This document shows positions 1-6,859 of a stretch of 13,168 nucleotides of DNA, piece after piece. Source of the DNA: Christensenellaceae bacterium (GTDB lineage Bacteria; Bacillota; Clostridia; Christensenellales; Aristaeellaceae). The stretch is taken from contig JADGQP010000050.1 in assembly GCA_017881705.1 (NCBI GenBank), forward strand, positions 1 through 13,168, in the 5' to 3' direction. Every line of letters starts with the position of its first letter. Position 1 is the first letter of the stretch. The notes below the pieces were generated by a model, which made no database searches, was not told the origin of the DNA, and worked only from the letters and a program-made list of their open reading frames with translations. A program made the position numbers and the translations under genes.

Positions 1-802
1 CCTTCGTTTGCTCCGCGAGGGGCTTGTGGTACTGGGCGTACTCGCGCGTGTCCACCTCGCCATAGCATGGGTAGGGCTTTTCGGCAACGGTGTTCGTCCA
101 GAGACTCCAACGTCCGTTGCGCTCCCATTCCCAGTCGAGATAGGAAGGCTGGGTTCCGCGCTGACGGATAAAATACAGCGAAAGCAGCAGGTAGCGTTCG
201 TTTTTCGTAGCGTCGTACAGCCGGGGCAGCGCCAGCTCGATTTCCGGATGCCCCGGATACCCATGGATCTTACCGGGCTCCAGGCCAAAAACCGAATCGA
301 TATGGTCGGCCTGCCGGCACGCGATGGCAAGCAGCGACGTTTTTCCGGTGGCACCGTAATGCGCAACGCTGGCCTCGATGAGGTGCCCGGCGCAGTACAG
401 CTCGTGCCCGTGCATCAGGTTGGTCCATCGCTTGCCGGGTTCCTTGAGGGTATAGTAAGTGTTCACATAACCGTCGGGCCATTGCGCCTGGCCGATGAGC
501 GCCACGGCTTCGTCCAGCTGCGCGTCCACAGCAGGGTCGGGCGTGAGCAGCAGGCTGTAGCTGGCGGCCTCAATCCACTTGTACAGATCGCTGTCCTGAA
601 AAACCATGCCCTTAAACTCGCCTTTTTCCAGCCCCGCGGCGATACGGAAATTGCGCAGCACGTGGCTGGGTTCCGCGTCGGGCACGCGGTCGTTAAGCGC
701 CTCCCACTGGTAGGGGAGCACGGCGTCCTGAATGAGGCGGAGAATTCCGTTCCAAAATTCATCCCGGATACGGATGTTTTGAAGTTCCACAGATTGCTGC
801 AT
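1..802 (-). CDS. GH127 beta-L-arabinofuranosidase, N-terminal part (3' end beyond window)
   Basis: Translating the minus strand from the ATG at 802 gives 267 uninterrupted codons up to the left edge, so the C-terminal part is missing from the window. The product matches the N-terminal (alpha/alpha)6 barrel of glycoside hydrolase family 127 (HypBA1-like), which removes terminal beta-L-arabinofuranose from plant cell-wall glycans and glycoproteins. Family signatures visible are WPDGYVNTYYTL (residues 108-119), RWTNLMHGHELYCAGHLIEA (125-144), ADHID (165-169) and GYPGHPEIELAL (181-192). The histidines of HELYC and GHPE are those expected near the substrate. The catalytic cysteine and glutamate of the family lie further along, outside the window. 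There is no signal peptide, so the enzyme is probably cytoplasmic and acts on imported oligosaccharides. The family is usually 600-680 residues long. A GGAAAG lies 11 bases before the ATG. The large plus-strand open frame here is a shadow. Confidence 0.88.
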   Translation of the reverse strand, partial: MQQSVELQNIRIRDEFWNGILRLIQDAVLPYQWEALNDRVPDAEPSHVLRNFRIAAGLEKGEFKGMVFQDSDLYKWIEAASYSLLLTPDPAVDAQLDEAVALIGQAQWPDGYVNTYYTLKEPGKRWTNLMHGHELYCAGHLIEASVAHYGATGKTSLLAIACRQADHIDSVFGLEPGKIHGYPGHPEIELALPRLYDATKNERYLLLSLYFIRQRGTQPSYLDWEWERNGRWSLWTNTVAEKPYPCYGEVDTREYAQYHKPLAEQTK

Positions 803-868
803 CGAATCCCGTTCTTTCCGGTTAATGTTTTTGCCGCCGCCCAAAAGGAACGGCAGTATCTTTTTGAA

Positions 869-874
869 AGTATA
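869..874 (-). promoter_or_regulatory. Candidate -10 element for the GH127 gene
   Basis: The minus strand reads TATACT at 874-869, about 65 bases before the GH127 start. No good -35 is visible; only a T-rich stretch lies 17-18 bases upstream. The call rests on the -10 match and the absence of a gene between this site and the start, so it is tentative. Confidence 0.3.
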
Positions 875-975
875 CCCTATGTGTCCGTTAAAGAAAAGAC
901 CTTTCCGCGCAGGCGCATATGGGATGTTGGGTTAAGTTTTACCGCTTTGCACCGTTCCAGCAGTACAAAACAAGC

Positions 976-1003
976 AAAGGGGCGGCTCAGCGGCCGCCCC
1001 TTT
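976..1003 (-). terminator. Rho-independent terminator of the radical SAM gene
   Basis: AAAGGGGCGGC (976-986) pairs perfectly with GCCGCCCCTTT (993-1003) around a six-base loop, giving an 11-bp stem. On the minus strand it lies 16 bases after the radical SAM stop codon and is followed by TTTGCTTGTTTTG, a T-rich tail. It separates the radical SAM gene from the GH127 gene and implies the latter has its own promoter. Confidence 0.8.
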
Positions 1004-1018
1004 ACCGGATGATTTATT

Positions 1019-2134
1019 TTACGCGGACGTACCGCATCGCGCCTGATCGGGGAACAGCAAACCGCGTACCTGCGCTTCTCTGGCAAACAGCGCGCAGCCG
1101 CCCTCGTGGCCGTCGTCCTGCGCGTTCAGGCTTCGCACCTGCTCAAAAAAGGGAGAGCGCAAGGCTTCCTCCAGCGTGTGATCCTTCAGGCTCGTGTCGG
1201 AATAGGGGGAGAACGGGCAGGGTTCCGCGCCGCCGTACGCGTTGATATGGAAAAACCCGCGTCCGGCCGCCAGGCAGCCGCCCATATACTTCTCGTCCCC
1301 CGGAAAAGCCAGAAACGTCATGGCGGGGAACTGCGCGCGCAGAGCGTTTTGCGTGCTTTCCATGCGCGCGCGTTCCGCGTCGCCCGGCGCGAGGGTTTCC
1401 GTTCCGGCGCTTACGGGCACGTACTCGATGTAAAACAGCAACCGGCAGCCTTTTTGGTACAGCGTTTGCACAAATTCGGGCGCGGTAACCTCCGCCAGGT
1501 TTTGTTTGGTAACGGTTACGGACGCACCGAACAGCAGTTTTTTAGCCGCCATTTCGTTGATCGTACGCCAAATCAGCGCATGGGCGCCCGGACCGCGCCG
1601 GTTATCCGTGGTTTGTTCGTTCCCTTCCAGGCTTACCACCGGCACCAGGTTCCGGTGCCGGTTCAGCAAACGTAGCGCTTCTTCGTCCATCACGGTGCCG
1701 TTGGTAAAAATGGGAAACACCACGCCCGGGTGTTCCGCCGCCGCCTGAAGCACATCCCGCCGCAAAAACGGTTCCCCACCCGCCAGCAGAATAAAGGGAA
1801 TGCCGAGCGTTTCGGCCTGCGTAAAAATGCCGCTCCATTCCGGTTGCGTCATCAGCGCGCCCTTCGGCTCCCCGCATTGCCCGTTGGCGCGCGCGTAACA
1901 GCCCTTGCAGTATAGGTTGCACGCGTTGGTAACGCTGGCGATCAGAAATATGGGTACGTGCAGCCCCGCCGCCTCATGCGCCGCGCGCAGCTTTTCCATT
2001 TTCGCCTGGCGACGGTGGAATTTGCTTATAAATAAAGTTTCTTTGGGATTTTGAAGCGTGGAACGCATAATGTCGGAGATCAGGTTTTCGGCGCCGAGGT
2101 TAAGGTAGGCCGGTAAATCGAGTGCTGGCTGCAT
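1019..2134 (-). CDS. Radical SAM protein with C-terminal four-cysteine (SPASM-like) region, substrate unknown
   Basis: This 371-residue protein carries the radical SAM cluster motif CNLYCKGC (C72, C76, C79; CxxxCxxC), which binds the [4Fe-4S] cluster that cleaves S-adenosylmethionine. AGGEP (118-122) is the usual SAM-contacting glycine motif. The C-terminal part has four spaced cysteines (C287, C306, C347, C367), in GGC, EPCPFSP, GGC and ARC contexts. Their spacing could hold one auxiliary iron-sulfur cluster, as in SPASM or twitch proteins. The N-terminal 60 residues are a basic, helical segment before the barrel. There is no signal peptide. The gene stands alone, divergent from the MATE gene and closed by its own terminator. 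No short peptide substrate gene is evident beside it, so a peptide-maturase role is not supported. The reaction cannot be named; the family assignment is secure. Confidence 0.9.
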   Translation of the reverse strand: MQPALDLPAYLNLGAENLISDIMRSTLQNPKETLFISKFHRRQAKMEKLRAAHEAAGLHVPIFLIASVTNACNLYCKGCYARANGQCGEPKGALMTQPEWSGIFTQAETLGIPFILLAGGEPFLRRDVLQAAAEHPGVVFPIFTNGTVMDEEALRLLNRHRNLVPVVSLEGNEQTTDNRRGPGAHALIWRTINEMAAKKLLFGASVTVTKQNLAEVTAPEFVQTLYQKGCRLLFYIEYVPVSAGTETLAPGDAERARMESTQNALRAQFPAMTFLAFPGDEKYMGGCLAAGRGFFHINAYGGAEPCPFSPYSDTSLKDHTLEEALRSPFFEQVRSLNAQDDGHEGGCALFAREAQVRGLLFPDQARCGTSA

Positions 2135-2202
2135 GGCGTTTGCCTTTCTAAGCGTGTTAACCGCGAAATTCAGGGCGGTTTATCCTGTGGTTCGTTACTA
2201 TT

Positions 2203-2228
2203 ATTATAGTTTCCATGGCCGCCGTCAA
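2203..2228 (-). promoter_or_regulatory. Probable promoter of the radical SAM gene
   Basis: The minus strand has a perfect TATAAT at 2208-2203 and TTGACG at 2228-2223. The 14-base spacing is short. A shifted -10 (AATAAT, three bases further) would give 17. The site lies about 70 bases before the ATG at 2134, in the divergent interval shared with the MATE gene. Confidence 0.5.
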
Positions 2229-2287
2229 TAACAGTTTCATTAGAAGATGGTGAAAGAAAGGTGAAACGCAGCACACACGGCAGGCGC

Positions 2288-2316
2288 TTGATTTTTATCC
2301 GCCGCTGTGCTACAAC
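2288..2316 (+). promoter_or_regulatory. Probable promoter of the MATE operon
   Basis: TTGATT (2288-2293) and TACAAC (2311-2316) are separated by exactly 17 bases, each matching four of six consensus positions. Transcription would start near 2323, leaving a leader of about 30 bases. This also argues that translation does not begin at the in-frame GTG at 2261. Confidence 0.45.
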
Positions 2317-2327
2317 TCACACGTCGG

Positions 2328-2344
2328 CTTATGCCTGGCATAAG
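2328..2344. promoter_or_regulatory. Inverted repeat over the MATE leader and Shine-Dalgarno site
   Basis: CTTATGC (2328-2334) and GCATAAG (2338-2344) form a perfect 7-bp dyad around CTG. It begins a few bases after the predicted transcription start and its last three bases are the first three of the AAGGAGGT ribosome-binding site. It could be the operator of a repressor that answers to the pump's substrates, or an RNA hairpin that partly hides the ribosome-binding site. No regulator gene is in the window. Confidence 0.45.
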
Positions 2345-2349
2345 GAGGT
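2342..2349 (+). promoter_or_regulatory. Shine-Dalgarno site fixing the MATE start
   Basis: AAGGAGGT lies four bases before the ATG at 2354, a near-perfect anti-16S match. It fixes the start there rather than at the in-frame GTG 93 bases upstream. Confidence 0.85.
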
Positions 2350-2353
2350 ATTC

Positions 2354-3760
2354 ATGGCTCTTGCGCTTACGCCGGAAGCAAAGCTGCGCAAAATGACGGA
2401 AACGCCTATTCCGCGGCTGTTAGCCACGCTTTCGGCGCCGACCATCGTCAGCATGCTGGTTTCCGCTTTATATAACATCGTCGATACCTATTTCGTCGGG
2501 TTAATCGGCAACCCCAGCGCCACCGCCGCCGTAGGCGTGTGCCTGCCGCTGATGACGATTATGCAGGCAGTTGGGTTCATGTTCGGGCAAGGCTCCGGCA
2601 ACTTCATCTCCCGCGCGCTTGGGGCGAAGGATCAGCAAGGCGCGCAGCGCATGGCGACCACGGGCTTTTTTTCTTCGATTCTCGCAGGCGTGCTGCTAGG
2701 TGGCGTTGGCCTATGGCTGCTTCATCCGCTGGTCGGCTGGCTGGGTTCCACCGAAACTATCGCGCCGTTTGCCATGGATTACGCACGCTACATCCTCATC
2801 GGTACGCCCTGGATGCTTTCCAGCCTCGTGCTCAATAACCAGCTGCGTTTTCAGGGCAACGCGTTTTTCTCCATGATCGGGCTGGCGTCCGGCGCGGTGC
2901 TTAACGTGGGACTGGACCCGCTTTTTATTTTCACGCTTGGCATGGGCGTAGCCGGCGCGGCGCTGGCCACCATCATCAGCCAATTCGTGAGCTTTGTCCT
3001 ATTGTGGTTGGGCACGCTTCGAGGCGGTACCATCCGTATTCATTTCCGTTGGCTCTCGTTCAAACCGGCGGTGTACGCCGAAATTTTCCGCGGCGGCGTG
3101 CCTTCGCTTCTTAGGCAGGGGCTGGCAAGCGTTGCGACGGTCGCGCTCAATTTTTCGGCGGCCGCCTATGGCGACCCGGCGGTGGCTGCCCTGAGCATCG
3201 TGGGCCGCGTGATGTTTTTCGCCGTGTCCGTCGTAATCGGGTTCGGGCAGGGGTTCCAGCCGATATGCGGTTTCAATTACGGTGCTAAGTGCTTTGAACG
3301 TGTACGCAAAGCCTTCTGGTATTCGGTGCGGGTATCCTTCTTCGTTTTGCTGGCGGCTTCCATCATCGGCGAGCTGTTCGCCCCGCAGATTGTGGAACTG
3401 TTTTTAAAAGGCTATCCCGACGTTACGAGCATCGGCGCGCTGGCAATACGGCTGCAATGTATCCTGCTGCCGTTGAGCGGGTTTGTGATGATCAGCAATA
3501 TGATGCTGCAAACCATAGGCCTGGCACGCGAAGCCTCGCTGGTGGCCGTTTCCAGGCAGGGGCTGTTCTTCCTGCCCGCGGTGCTTCTGCTGCCCATGAC
3601 GATGGGGCTTCTGGGTGTGCAGATATCCCAAACCGTATCCGACTTTTGCTCCATACTGTTGACCGTTCCGCTGACGCTGCGGGTACTCAACGACATGAAA
3701 CGAGAGGAGAAACGGCTTGCTGTGAGCGGCGAGCCGGAAAGCGCCCATGTACCGATATGA
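2354..3760 (+). CDS. MATE family multidrug efflux protein (MepA-like)
   Basis: This 468-residue polytopic membrane protein has the twelve-helix, two-lobed pattern of MATE exporters, which expel cationic drugs or metabolites in exchange for Na+ or H+. N-lobe signatures are NIVDTYFVG (41-49) and GQGSGNFISRALGA (78-91). NVGLDPLFIF (184-193) follows helix 5. The C-lobe has GFGQGFQPICGFNYGA (296-311), the hallmark of the MepA/DinF-like branch. Length is typical (450-480). The start is set by the strong ribosome-binding site at 2342-2349. A 31-residue in-frame upstream extension, rich in Arg and His, lacks any MATE similarity and would contain the predicted promoter, so I exclude it. The stop codon overlaps the HAD gene by 14 bases, which indicates one transcript. 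Substrate cannot be told from sequence. Confidence 0.93.
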   Translation: MALALTPEAKLRKMTETPIPRLLATLSAPTIVSMLVSALYNIVDTYFVGLIGNPSATAAVGVCLPLMTIMQAVGFMFGQGSGNFISRALGAKDQQGAQRMATTGFFSSILAGVLLGGVGLWLLHPLVGWLGSTETIAPFAMDYARYILIGTPWMLSSLVLNNQLRFQGNAFFSMIGLASGAVLNVGLDPLFIFTLGMGVAGAALATIISQFVSFVLLWLGTLRGGTIRIHFRWLSFKPAVYAEIFRGGVPSLLRQGLASVATVALNFSAAAYGDPAVAALSIVGRVMFFAVSVVIGFGQGFQPICGFNYGAKCFERVRKAFWYSVRVSFFVLLAASIIGELFAPQIVELFLKGYPDVTSIGALAIRLQCILLPLSGFVMISNMMLQTIGLAREASLVAVSRQGLFFLPAVLLLPMTMGLLGVQISQTVSDFCSILLTVPLTLRVLNDMKREEKRLAVSGEPESAHVPI

Positions 3761-4427
3761 CGCCGTGCTTTTCGACCTGGATGGGACCCTGCTTAACACG
3801 CTGGACGATTTAACTGCGGCGGTCAACCATACGCTGCGCGCGTTCGGCCATCCTCCCCGCAGTACGGACGAGGTGCGCGCCCTCGTGGGCAACGGCGTGC
3901 GCAAACTCATCGAGCGCGTGCTGCCTGGCGGAGCCGCCGACCCGGACATGGAAGCCGCGCTTGCCGAGTTTAAGCAGTATTATACTAACCACTGTAACGA
4001 AAACACCCGCCCCTATGAAGGCGTGCCGGAAGCCATGGCCGCTTTGAGGGAGGCCGGTATTGAGCTGGGCGTCGTATCCAATAAAAACGACGCGGCCGTA
4101 CAGTCGCTGGTGGCCGCGCATTTTGGCAGCCTCGTCGCCATAGCTGTGGGCGGCAGCGACGCCGTGCCGCGCAAGCCTGCGCCGGATATGCCTACGCTGG
4201 CGCTTCAAGCGCTCAAGGCCACCCCGGAGCGCACCTTATATGTGGGCGATAGCGACGTGGACGCGCAAACCGCGCAAAACGCGGGCATGGATTGCATGCT
4301 GGTTACCTGGGGCTTTCGGGAACGCGAACTGTTATTGAACCAACACCCTATGTACCTGGCGGACGACGCGGCGGAGATTCCCGCGCTGGTGCTGCAGCCT
4401 TGTGAGCGGGAGGAATCCCCGCTTTAA
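3747..4427 (+). CDS. HAD-family phosphatase, phosphoglycolate-phosphatase-like
   Basis: This 226-residue protein has all four haloacid dehalogenase motifs. They are DLDGT (D10 nucleophile, D12 acid/base), VVSNK (S112), RKPAP (K144) and YVGDSDVDAQTAQNAGM (D169, with D171/D173 for Mg2+). The helical cap inserted between motifs I and II (about residues 18-85) is the C1 type found in Gph/PpaX enzymes, which hydrolyse 2-phosphoglycolate or pyrophosphate. Sequence alone does not decide the substrate, and related enzymes are often promiscuous. The ATG lies inside the end of the MATE gene, overlapping it by 14 bases, with a modest GGAAAG upstream, so translation is probably coupled. Pairing with the nucleotidase downstream suggests a clean-up role for small phosphorylated metabolites, but this is inference. 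Confidence 0.9.
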   Translation: MYRYDAVLFDLDGTLLNTLDDLTAAVNHTLRAFGHPPRSTDEVRALVGNGVRKLIERVLPGGAADPDMEAALAEFKQYYTNHCNENTRPYEGVPEAMAALREAGIELGVVSNKNDAAVQSLVAAHFGSLVAIAVGGSDAVPRKPAPDMPTLALQALKATPERTLYVGDSDVDAQTAQNAGMDCMLVTWGFRERELLLNQHPMYLADDAAEIPALVLQPCEREESPL

Positions 4428-4522
4428 TAGGGAATGTTTAACTACCCCCAAAATCCCTCGCGGATTGTCCTGTATAACCCGCCCGAATGCCTGTGCGCCG
4501 CGCCGCGAACGACTGAATCCAC

Positions 4523-4528
4523 GGGAGG
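4523..4528 (+). promoter_or_regulatory. Shine-Dalgarno site fixing the yfbR start
   Basis: GGGAGG lies seven bases before the ATG at 4536. It selects this start over the in-frame ATG at 4434, whose 34 extra residues have no similarity to the family. Confidence 0.8.
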
Positions 4529-4535
4529 TGCAGCC

Positions 4536-5117
4536 ATGAACCCGTTTTACGCCTACCTAAGCCGGTTGAAACTCATCCGCCGCTGGGGATTGATGCGCAA
4601 TACCGTGCCCGAGAACGATATGGAGCACAGTATGCAGTGCGCGCTGATCGCCCACGGGCTGGCGGTGATCGCCAAAGAGCGCCACGGGCGGGATGTGAAC
4701 CCCGAAACCGTGCTGAGCCTTGCGCTTTATCACGATGTGGGCGAGGTAATCACCGGCGACCTGCCCACGCCTGTGAAATACAAAAACCCCGAGATCAAAG
4801 GGGCGTATAAACGCATCGAGGCCATGGCCAACCAGCAGCTTCTGGAGATGCTGCCCGGCGATTTGCGCGCTTCCTACCGCGCCTACCTCCTGCCGGACGA
4901 AACCGCCTACGAGTGGAAGCTCGTGAAGGCCGCGGATCGCATTAGCGCCTATGTCAAGTGCGTGGAGGAGCAAAACCTGGGCAATCGGGAGTTTGAACAG
5001 GCCCGCGCTTCGGTGCTGGAGAGCATCCGGCGTTCCGACCTGCCCGAAGTATCGGAGTTTATGCACGAGTTTGTGCCCAGCTTTGAACTTTCGCTGGATC
5101 AGCTAAGCAAATTATGA
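4536..5117 (+). CDS. yfbR: 5'-deoxynucleotidase, YfbR family (HD domain)
   Basis: The 193-residue product follows E. coli YfbR almost end to end in recognisable blocks. These are AYLSRLKLIRRWGLMRN (6-22), ENDMEHS (26-32), LALYHDVGEVITGDLPTPVKY (62-82), KAADRISAYVKCVEE (131-145) and FVPSFELSLDQLS (179-191). YfbR removes the phosphate from deoxyribonucleoside 5'-monophosphates with a divalent metal. The metal ligands are H31, H66-D67 and D134. R16-W17 correspond to the residues that select the deoxyribose. Length equals the family norm (about 195-200). The enzyme is cytoplasmic and helps balance dNTP pools. A gap of 108 bases separates it from the HAD gene, and its TGA overlaps the ATG of the GNAT gene (ATGA). 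Confidence 0.93.
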   Translation: MNPFYAYLSRLKLIRRWGLMRNTVPENDMEHSMQCALIAHGLAVIAKERHGRDVNPETVLSLALYHDVGEVITGDLPTPVKYKNPEIKGAYKRIEAMANQQLLEMLPGDLRASYRAYLLPDETAYEWKLVKAADRISAYVKCVEEQNLGNREFEQARASVLESIRRSDLPEVSEFMHEFVPSFELSLDQLSKL

Positions 5118-5602
5118 GCCAAGAAAAAGAAGCGGAGCGCTCCTTAACGGAACCGCTCCGCTTTGTGCCGCGCGATCCCGCACACCCGGATGCGGCCGCG
5201 CTGCTGGGCGAACTCAACGCCGCCCTGCAGGCCGTTACCGGCTGCGACGGCAGCGCCTCCTTTGATGATAAGGATGCGCGCGGGCCGGGCGCGGCTTTTT
5301 TGGTCGCTTACCGCGGCGGGCAGCCGGTCGCCTGCGGCGGCATTCGTTCGCTGGGCAGCGGCACGGCCGAGGTAAAGCGCTTATACGCGCGGGAACACGG
5401 CGCGGGCGCGCCCCTGCTGCGCGCGCTGGAAGCGCTGGCTGCTCAGGGCGGTTATACGCGCCTTGTGTGCGAAACGCGGCGCGTCAACGCGCGGGCTGTG
5501 GCCTTTTATCTGCGCTGCGGCTGGCGCGAAACGGAACCGTACGGGAAATACGTCGGCAGGCCGGAAGCGGTGTGCTTTGAAAAGTTATTGCCCGTGGAAT
5601 AA
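5114..5602 (+). CDS. GNAT family N-acetyltransferase
   Basis: This 162-residue protein has the GNAT fold order. A beta strand, ACGGIRSL (73-80), leads to AEVKRLYA (85-92). The acetyl-CoA pyrophosphate loop RxxGxG is REHGAG (93-98), followed by helix PLLRALEALAAQGGY. The later part holds LVCETRRVNARAVAFYLRCGWRE and ends in CFEKLL, as in small-molecule acetyltransferases. The acceptor is unknown. The start ATG overlaps the yfbR stop in ATGA, a common coupling arrangement, although the upstream ribosome-binding site is poor. Codons 6-17 contain a strong inverted repeat, which is unusual. A GTG at codon 18 is the only nearby alternative start but would trim the first strand. The gene ends the plus-strand operon, 14 bases before a hairpin. 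Confidence 0.88.
   Translation: MSQEKEAERSLTEPLRFVPRDPAHPDAAALLGELNAALQAVTGCDGSASFDDKDARGPGAAFLVAYRGGQPVACGGIRSLGSGTAEVKRLYAREHGAGAPLLRALEALAAQGGYTRLVCETRRVNARAVAFYLRCGWRETEPYGKYVGRPEAVCFEKLLPVE
5130..5163. repeat. Strong inverted repeat at the yfbR/GNAT junction, possible attenuator
   Basis: AAGCGGAGCG (5130-5139) pairs with CGCTCCGCTT (5154-5163), a 10-bp perfect stem with a 14-base loop. It lies 13 bases after the yfbR stop but inside the first codons of the GNAT gene. On the minus strand it is followed by TCTTTTTCTT, which resembles a terminator tail; on the plus strand the tail (TTTGTG) is poor. It may attenuate transcription into the GNAT gene, influence its translation, or stop antisense read-through. 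Confidence 0.4.
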
Positions 5603-5615
5603 CGGATAAAATAAC

Positions 5616-5648
5616 AACGCGCAAAGGAACGCTGTTCCATTGCGCGTT
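5616..5648. terminator. Hairpin terminator between convergent operons
   Basis: AACGCGCAA (5616-5624) pairs with TTGCGCGTT (5640-5648), and after an A/A mismatch GGAAC pairs with GTTCC around a three-base loop. The total is 14 pairs. It lies 14 bases after the GNAT stop and about 50 after the stop of the MreB-like gene. The minus-strand tail (GTTATTTTATCC) is more T-rich than the plus-strand tail (TAATG). The position suits termination from both sides. Confidence 0.7.
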
Positions 5649-5700
5649 TAATGTCGTGTCCGAGCCCGTTTGATAAACCGATTTTAGAATATCCGAAGCC

Positions 5701-6729
5701 TTACCGCCCGATGAGCCTTCTTCGGTTGTCGTCCAAAAACTTGCCCAAGTCGGCCAAATTCTCCAATGCTTTGGCGCAGCCCATCACCACGTTGGTTTGC
5801 GGATCCTCCGCCACGGAGCAGGGCACCTTCAGCGCGTCGGCAATCGCCTCGCATAAGCCGAACAGATCCGCCCCGCCGCCGGTGAGTAATATGCCATACT
5901 CAAAAATATCCGCCGCTAGCTCCGCGGGGGTGTGTTCCAGTACGCCGTGGATGCTCTCTATCAACTGCTGCAAGGGTTCGTCGATCGCCTCGGTCACGTC
6001 GTCGCTGGTGATGCGCATGGTCTTGGGCAGGCCGGTAATCAGGTTGCGGCCGGTCACTTCCATGTACAGCGGCTCGTTGCGGGGGATGGCCGAGCCGATG
6101 TTGATTTTCAGCTCCTCCGCCGTGCGCTCGCCGATGAGCAGGTTGTGCTTGCGGCGCAGGTGGCGGATAATCGCGTCGTCCATTTTGTCGCCGCCGACCT
6201 TGGAGCAATCGCTCACTACCACTTTGCCAAGCGACAGCACTGCCACGTCGCTGACCCCCGCGCTGATATCTACGATCATGGTTCCATACGCCTCGTCGAT
6301 GGGCAGCCCCGCGCCGATGGCCGCCGCGATGGTGCGATCCAGCAGCTGGGTACGGCGCATGCCCGCGTCAAACATCGTGGTGATAATGGAACGGCGCTCC
6401 ATTTCATTTACGCCCGTGGGCAGGGAAAGGATGGCGCGCGGGCGCGCGAACATATGCTTGCCCACCGCCTTGAGCACGAACCCCTTGAGCATAAAGCTGA
6501 CCAGCTCGTAATCCGAAATCACGCCCTCGCGCAGGGGGCGCAGCGCCAGGATATTGCTGGGGGTGCGGCCGATGGTGCGGCGGGCTTCTTCACCAAAGGA
6601 GAGCACCTCGCGCGTGTCCCTGTCGATGGCGACCACTGTAGGCTCGCGCAGGATAATGCCCTTGCCCTTCATGTATATCAATATGTTGGACGTGCCAAGG
6701 TCGATCGCCAGATCGTTGATGCTCGCCAT
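5701..6729 (-). CDS. Divergent MreB/Mbl-family bacterial actin
   Basis: The 342-residue product is clearly an MreB homologue, the filament-forming actin that guides side-wall peptidoglycan synthesis under the membrane. It keeps DLGTSN (10-15, phosphate 1), RPLREGVISDYE (64-75), LPTGVNEMERR (103-113), AAAIGAGLPI (135-144), NLLIGERTAEELKINIGSA (196-214), GRNLITGLPKTM (227-238) and LTGGGADL (282-289). Length is normal. Two active-site segments differ from canonical MreB. Phosphate 2, usually DIGGGTT, is DISAGVS (154-160). The EEP segment carrying the catalytic glutamate is DRT (131-133). It may therefore bind or hydrolyse nucleotide differently and could be a secondary paralogue rather than the main MreB. 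No mreC or mreD follows it; it is the last gene of its run, 130 bases after truA. AAAGGGG six bases before the ATG supports the start. Confidence 0.9.
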   Translation of the reverse strand: MASINDLAIDLGTSNILIYMKGKGIILREPTVVAIDRDTREVLSFGEEARRTIGRTPSNILALRPLREGVISDYELVSFMLKGFVLKAVGKHMFARPRAILSLPTGVNEMERRSIITTMFDAGMRRTQLLDRTIAAAIGAGLPIDEAYGTMIVDISAGVSDVAVLSLGKVVVSDCSKVGGDKMDDAIIRHLRRKHNLLIGERTAEELKINIGSAIPRNEPLYMEVTGRNLITGLPKTMRITSDDVTEAIDEPLQQLIESIHGVLEHTPAELAADIFEYGILLTGGGADLFGLCEAIADALKVPCSVAEDPQTNVVMGCAKALENLADLGKFLDDNRRRLIGR

Positions 6730-6859
6730 GATGAACCCCTTTATTGCTCAAAGTTCGACACATACACCGAAACGGCCGTAAAAAAACGGCTGCTTGCATT
6801 TGTCGTTTGGCAGACATTGGAACATTCGCCGTGCGGTGGCAAAATCCTTTTTTACCTGC

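Noticed and set aside
8..1012. 334-codon open frame on the plus strand
   Set aside because: It is antisense to the GH127 gene, whose minus-strand translation has clear family motifs; the plus-strand product has none.
2261..2353. In-frame N-terminal extension of the MATE protein starting at GTG 2261
   Set aside because: The predicted promoter lies inside it, the extension has no family similarity, and AAGGAGGT precedes the ATG at 2354.
4473..4478. TATAAC as a -10 element before yfbR
   Set aside because: No -35 match exists at 16-18 bases, and yfbR can be served by the upstream MATE operon promoter.
4434..4535. In-frame extension of YfbR from ATG 4434
   Set aside because: The 34 residues are not found in the family, and a good ribosome-binding site precedes the ATG at 4536, where homology begins.
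6775..6790. GCCGT-A6-ACGGC hairpin between truA and the MreB-like gene
   Set aside because: The stem is only five pairs and no T-tract follows on the minus strand, so it is not a convincing terminator.
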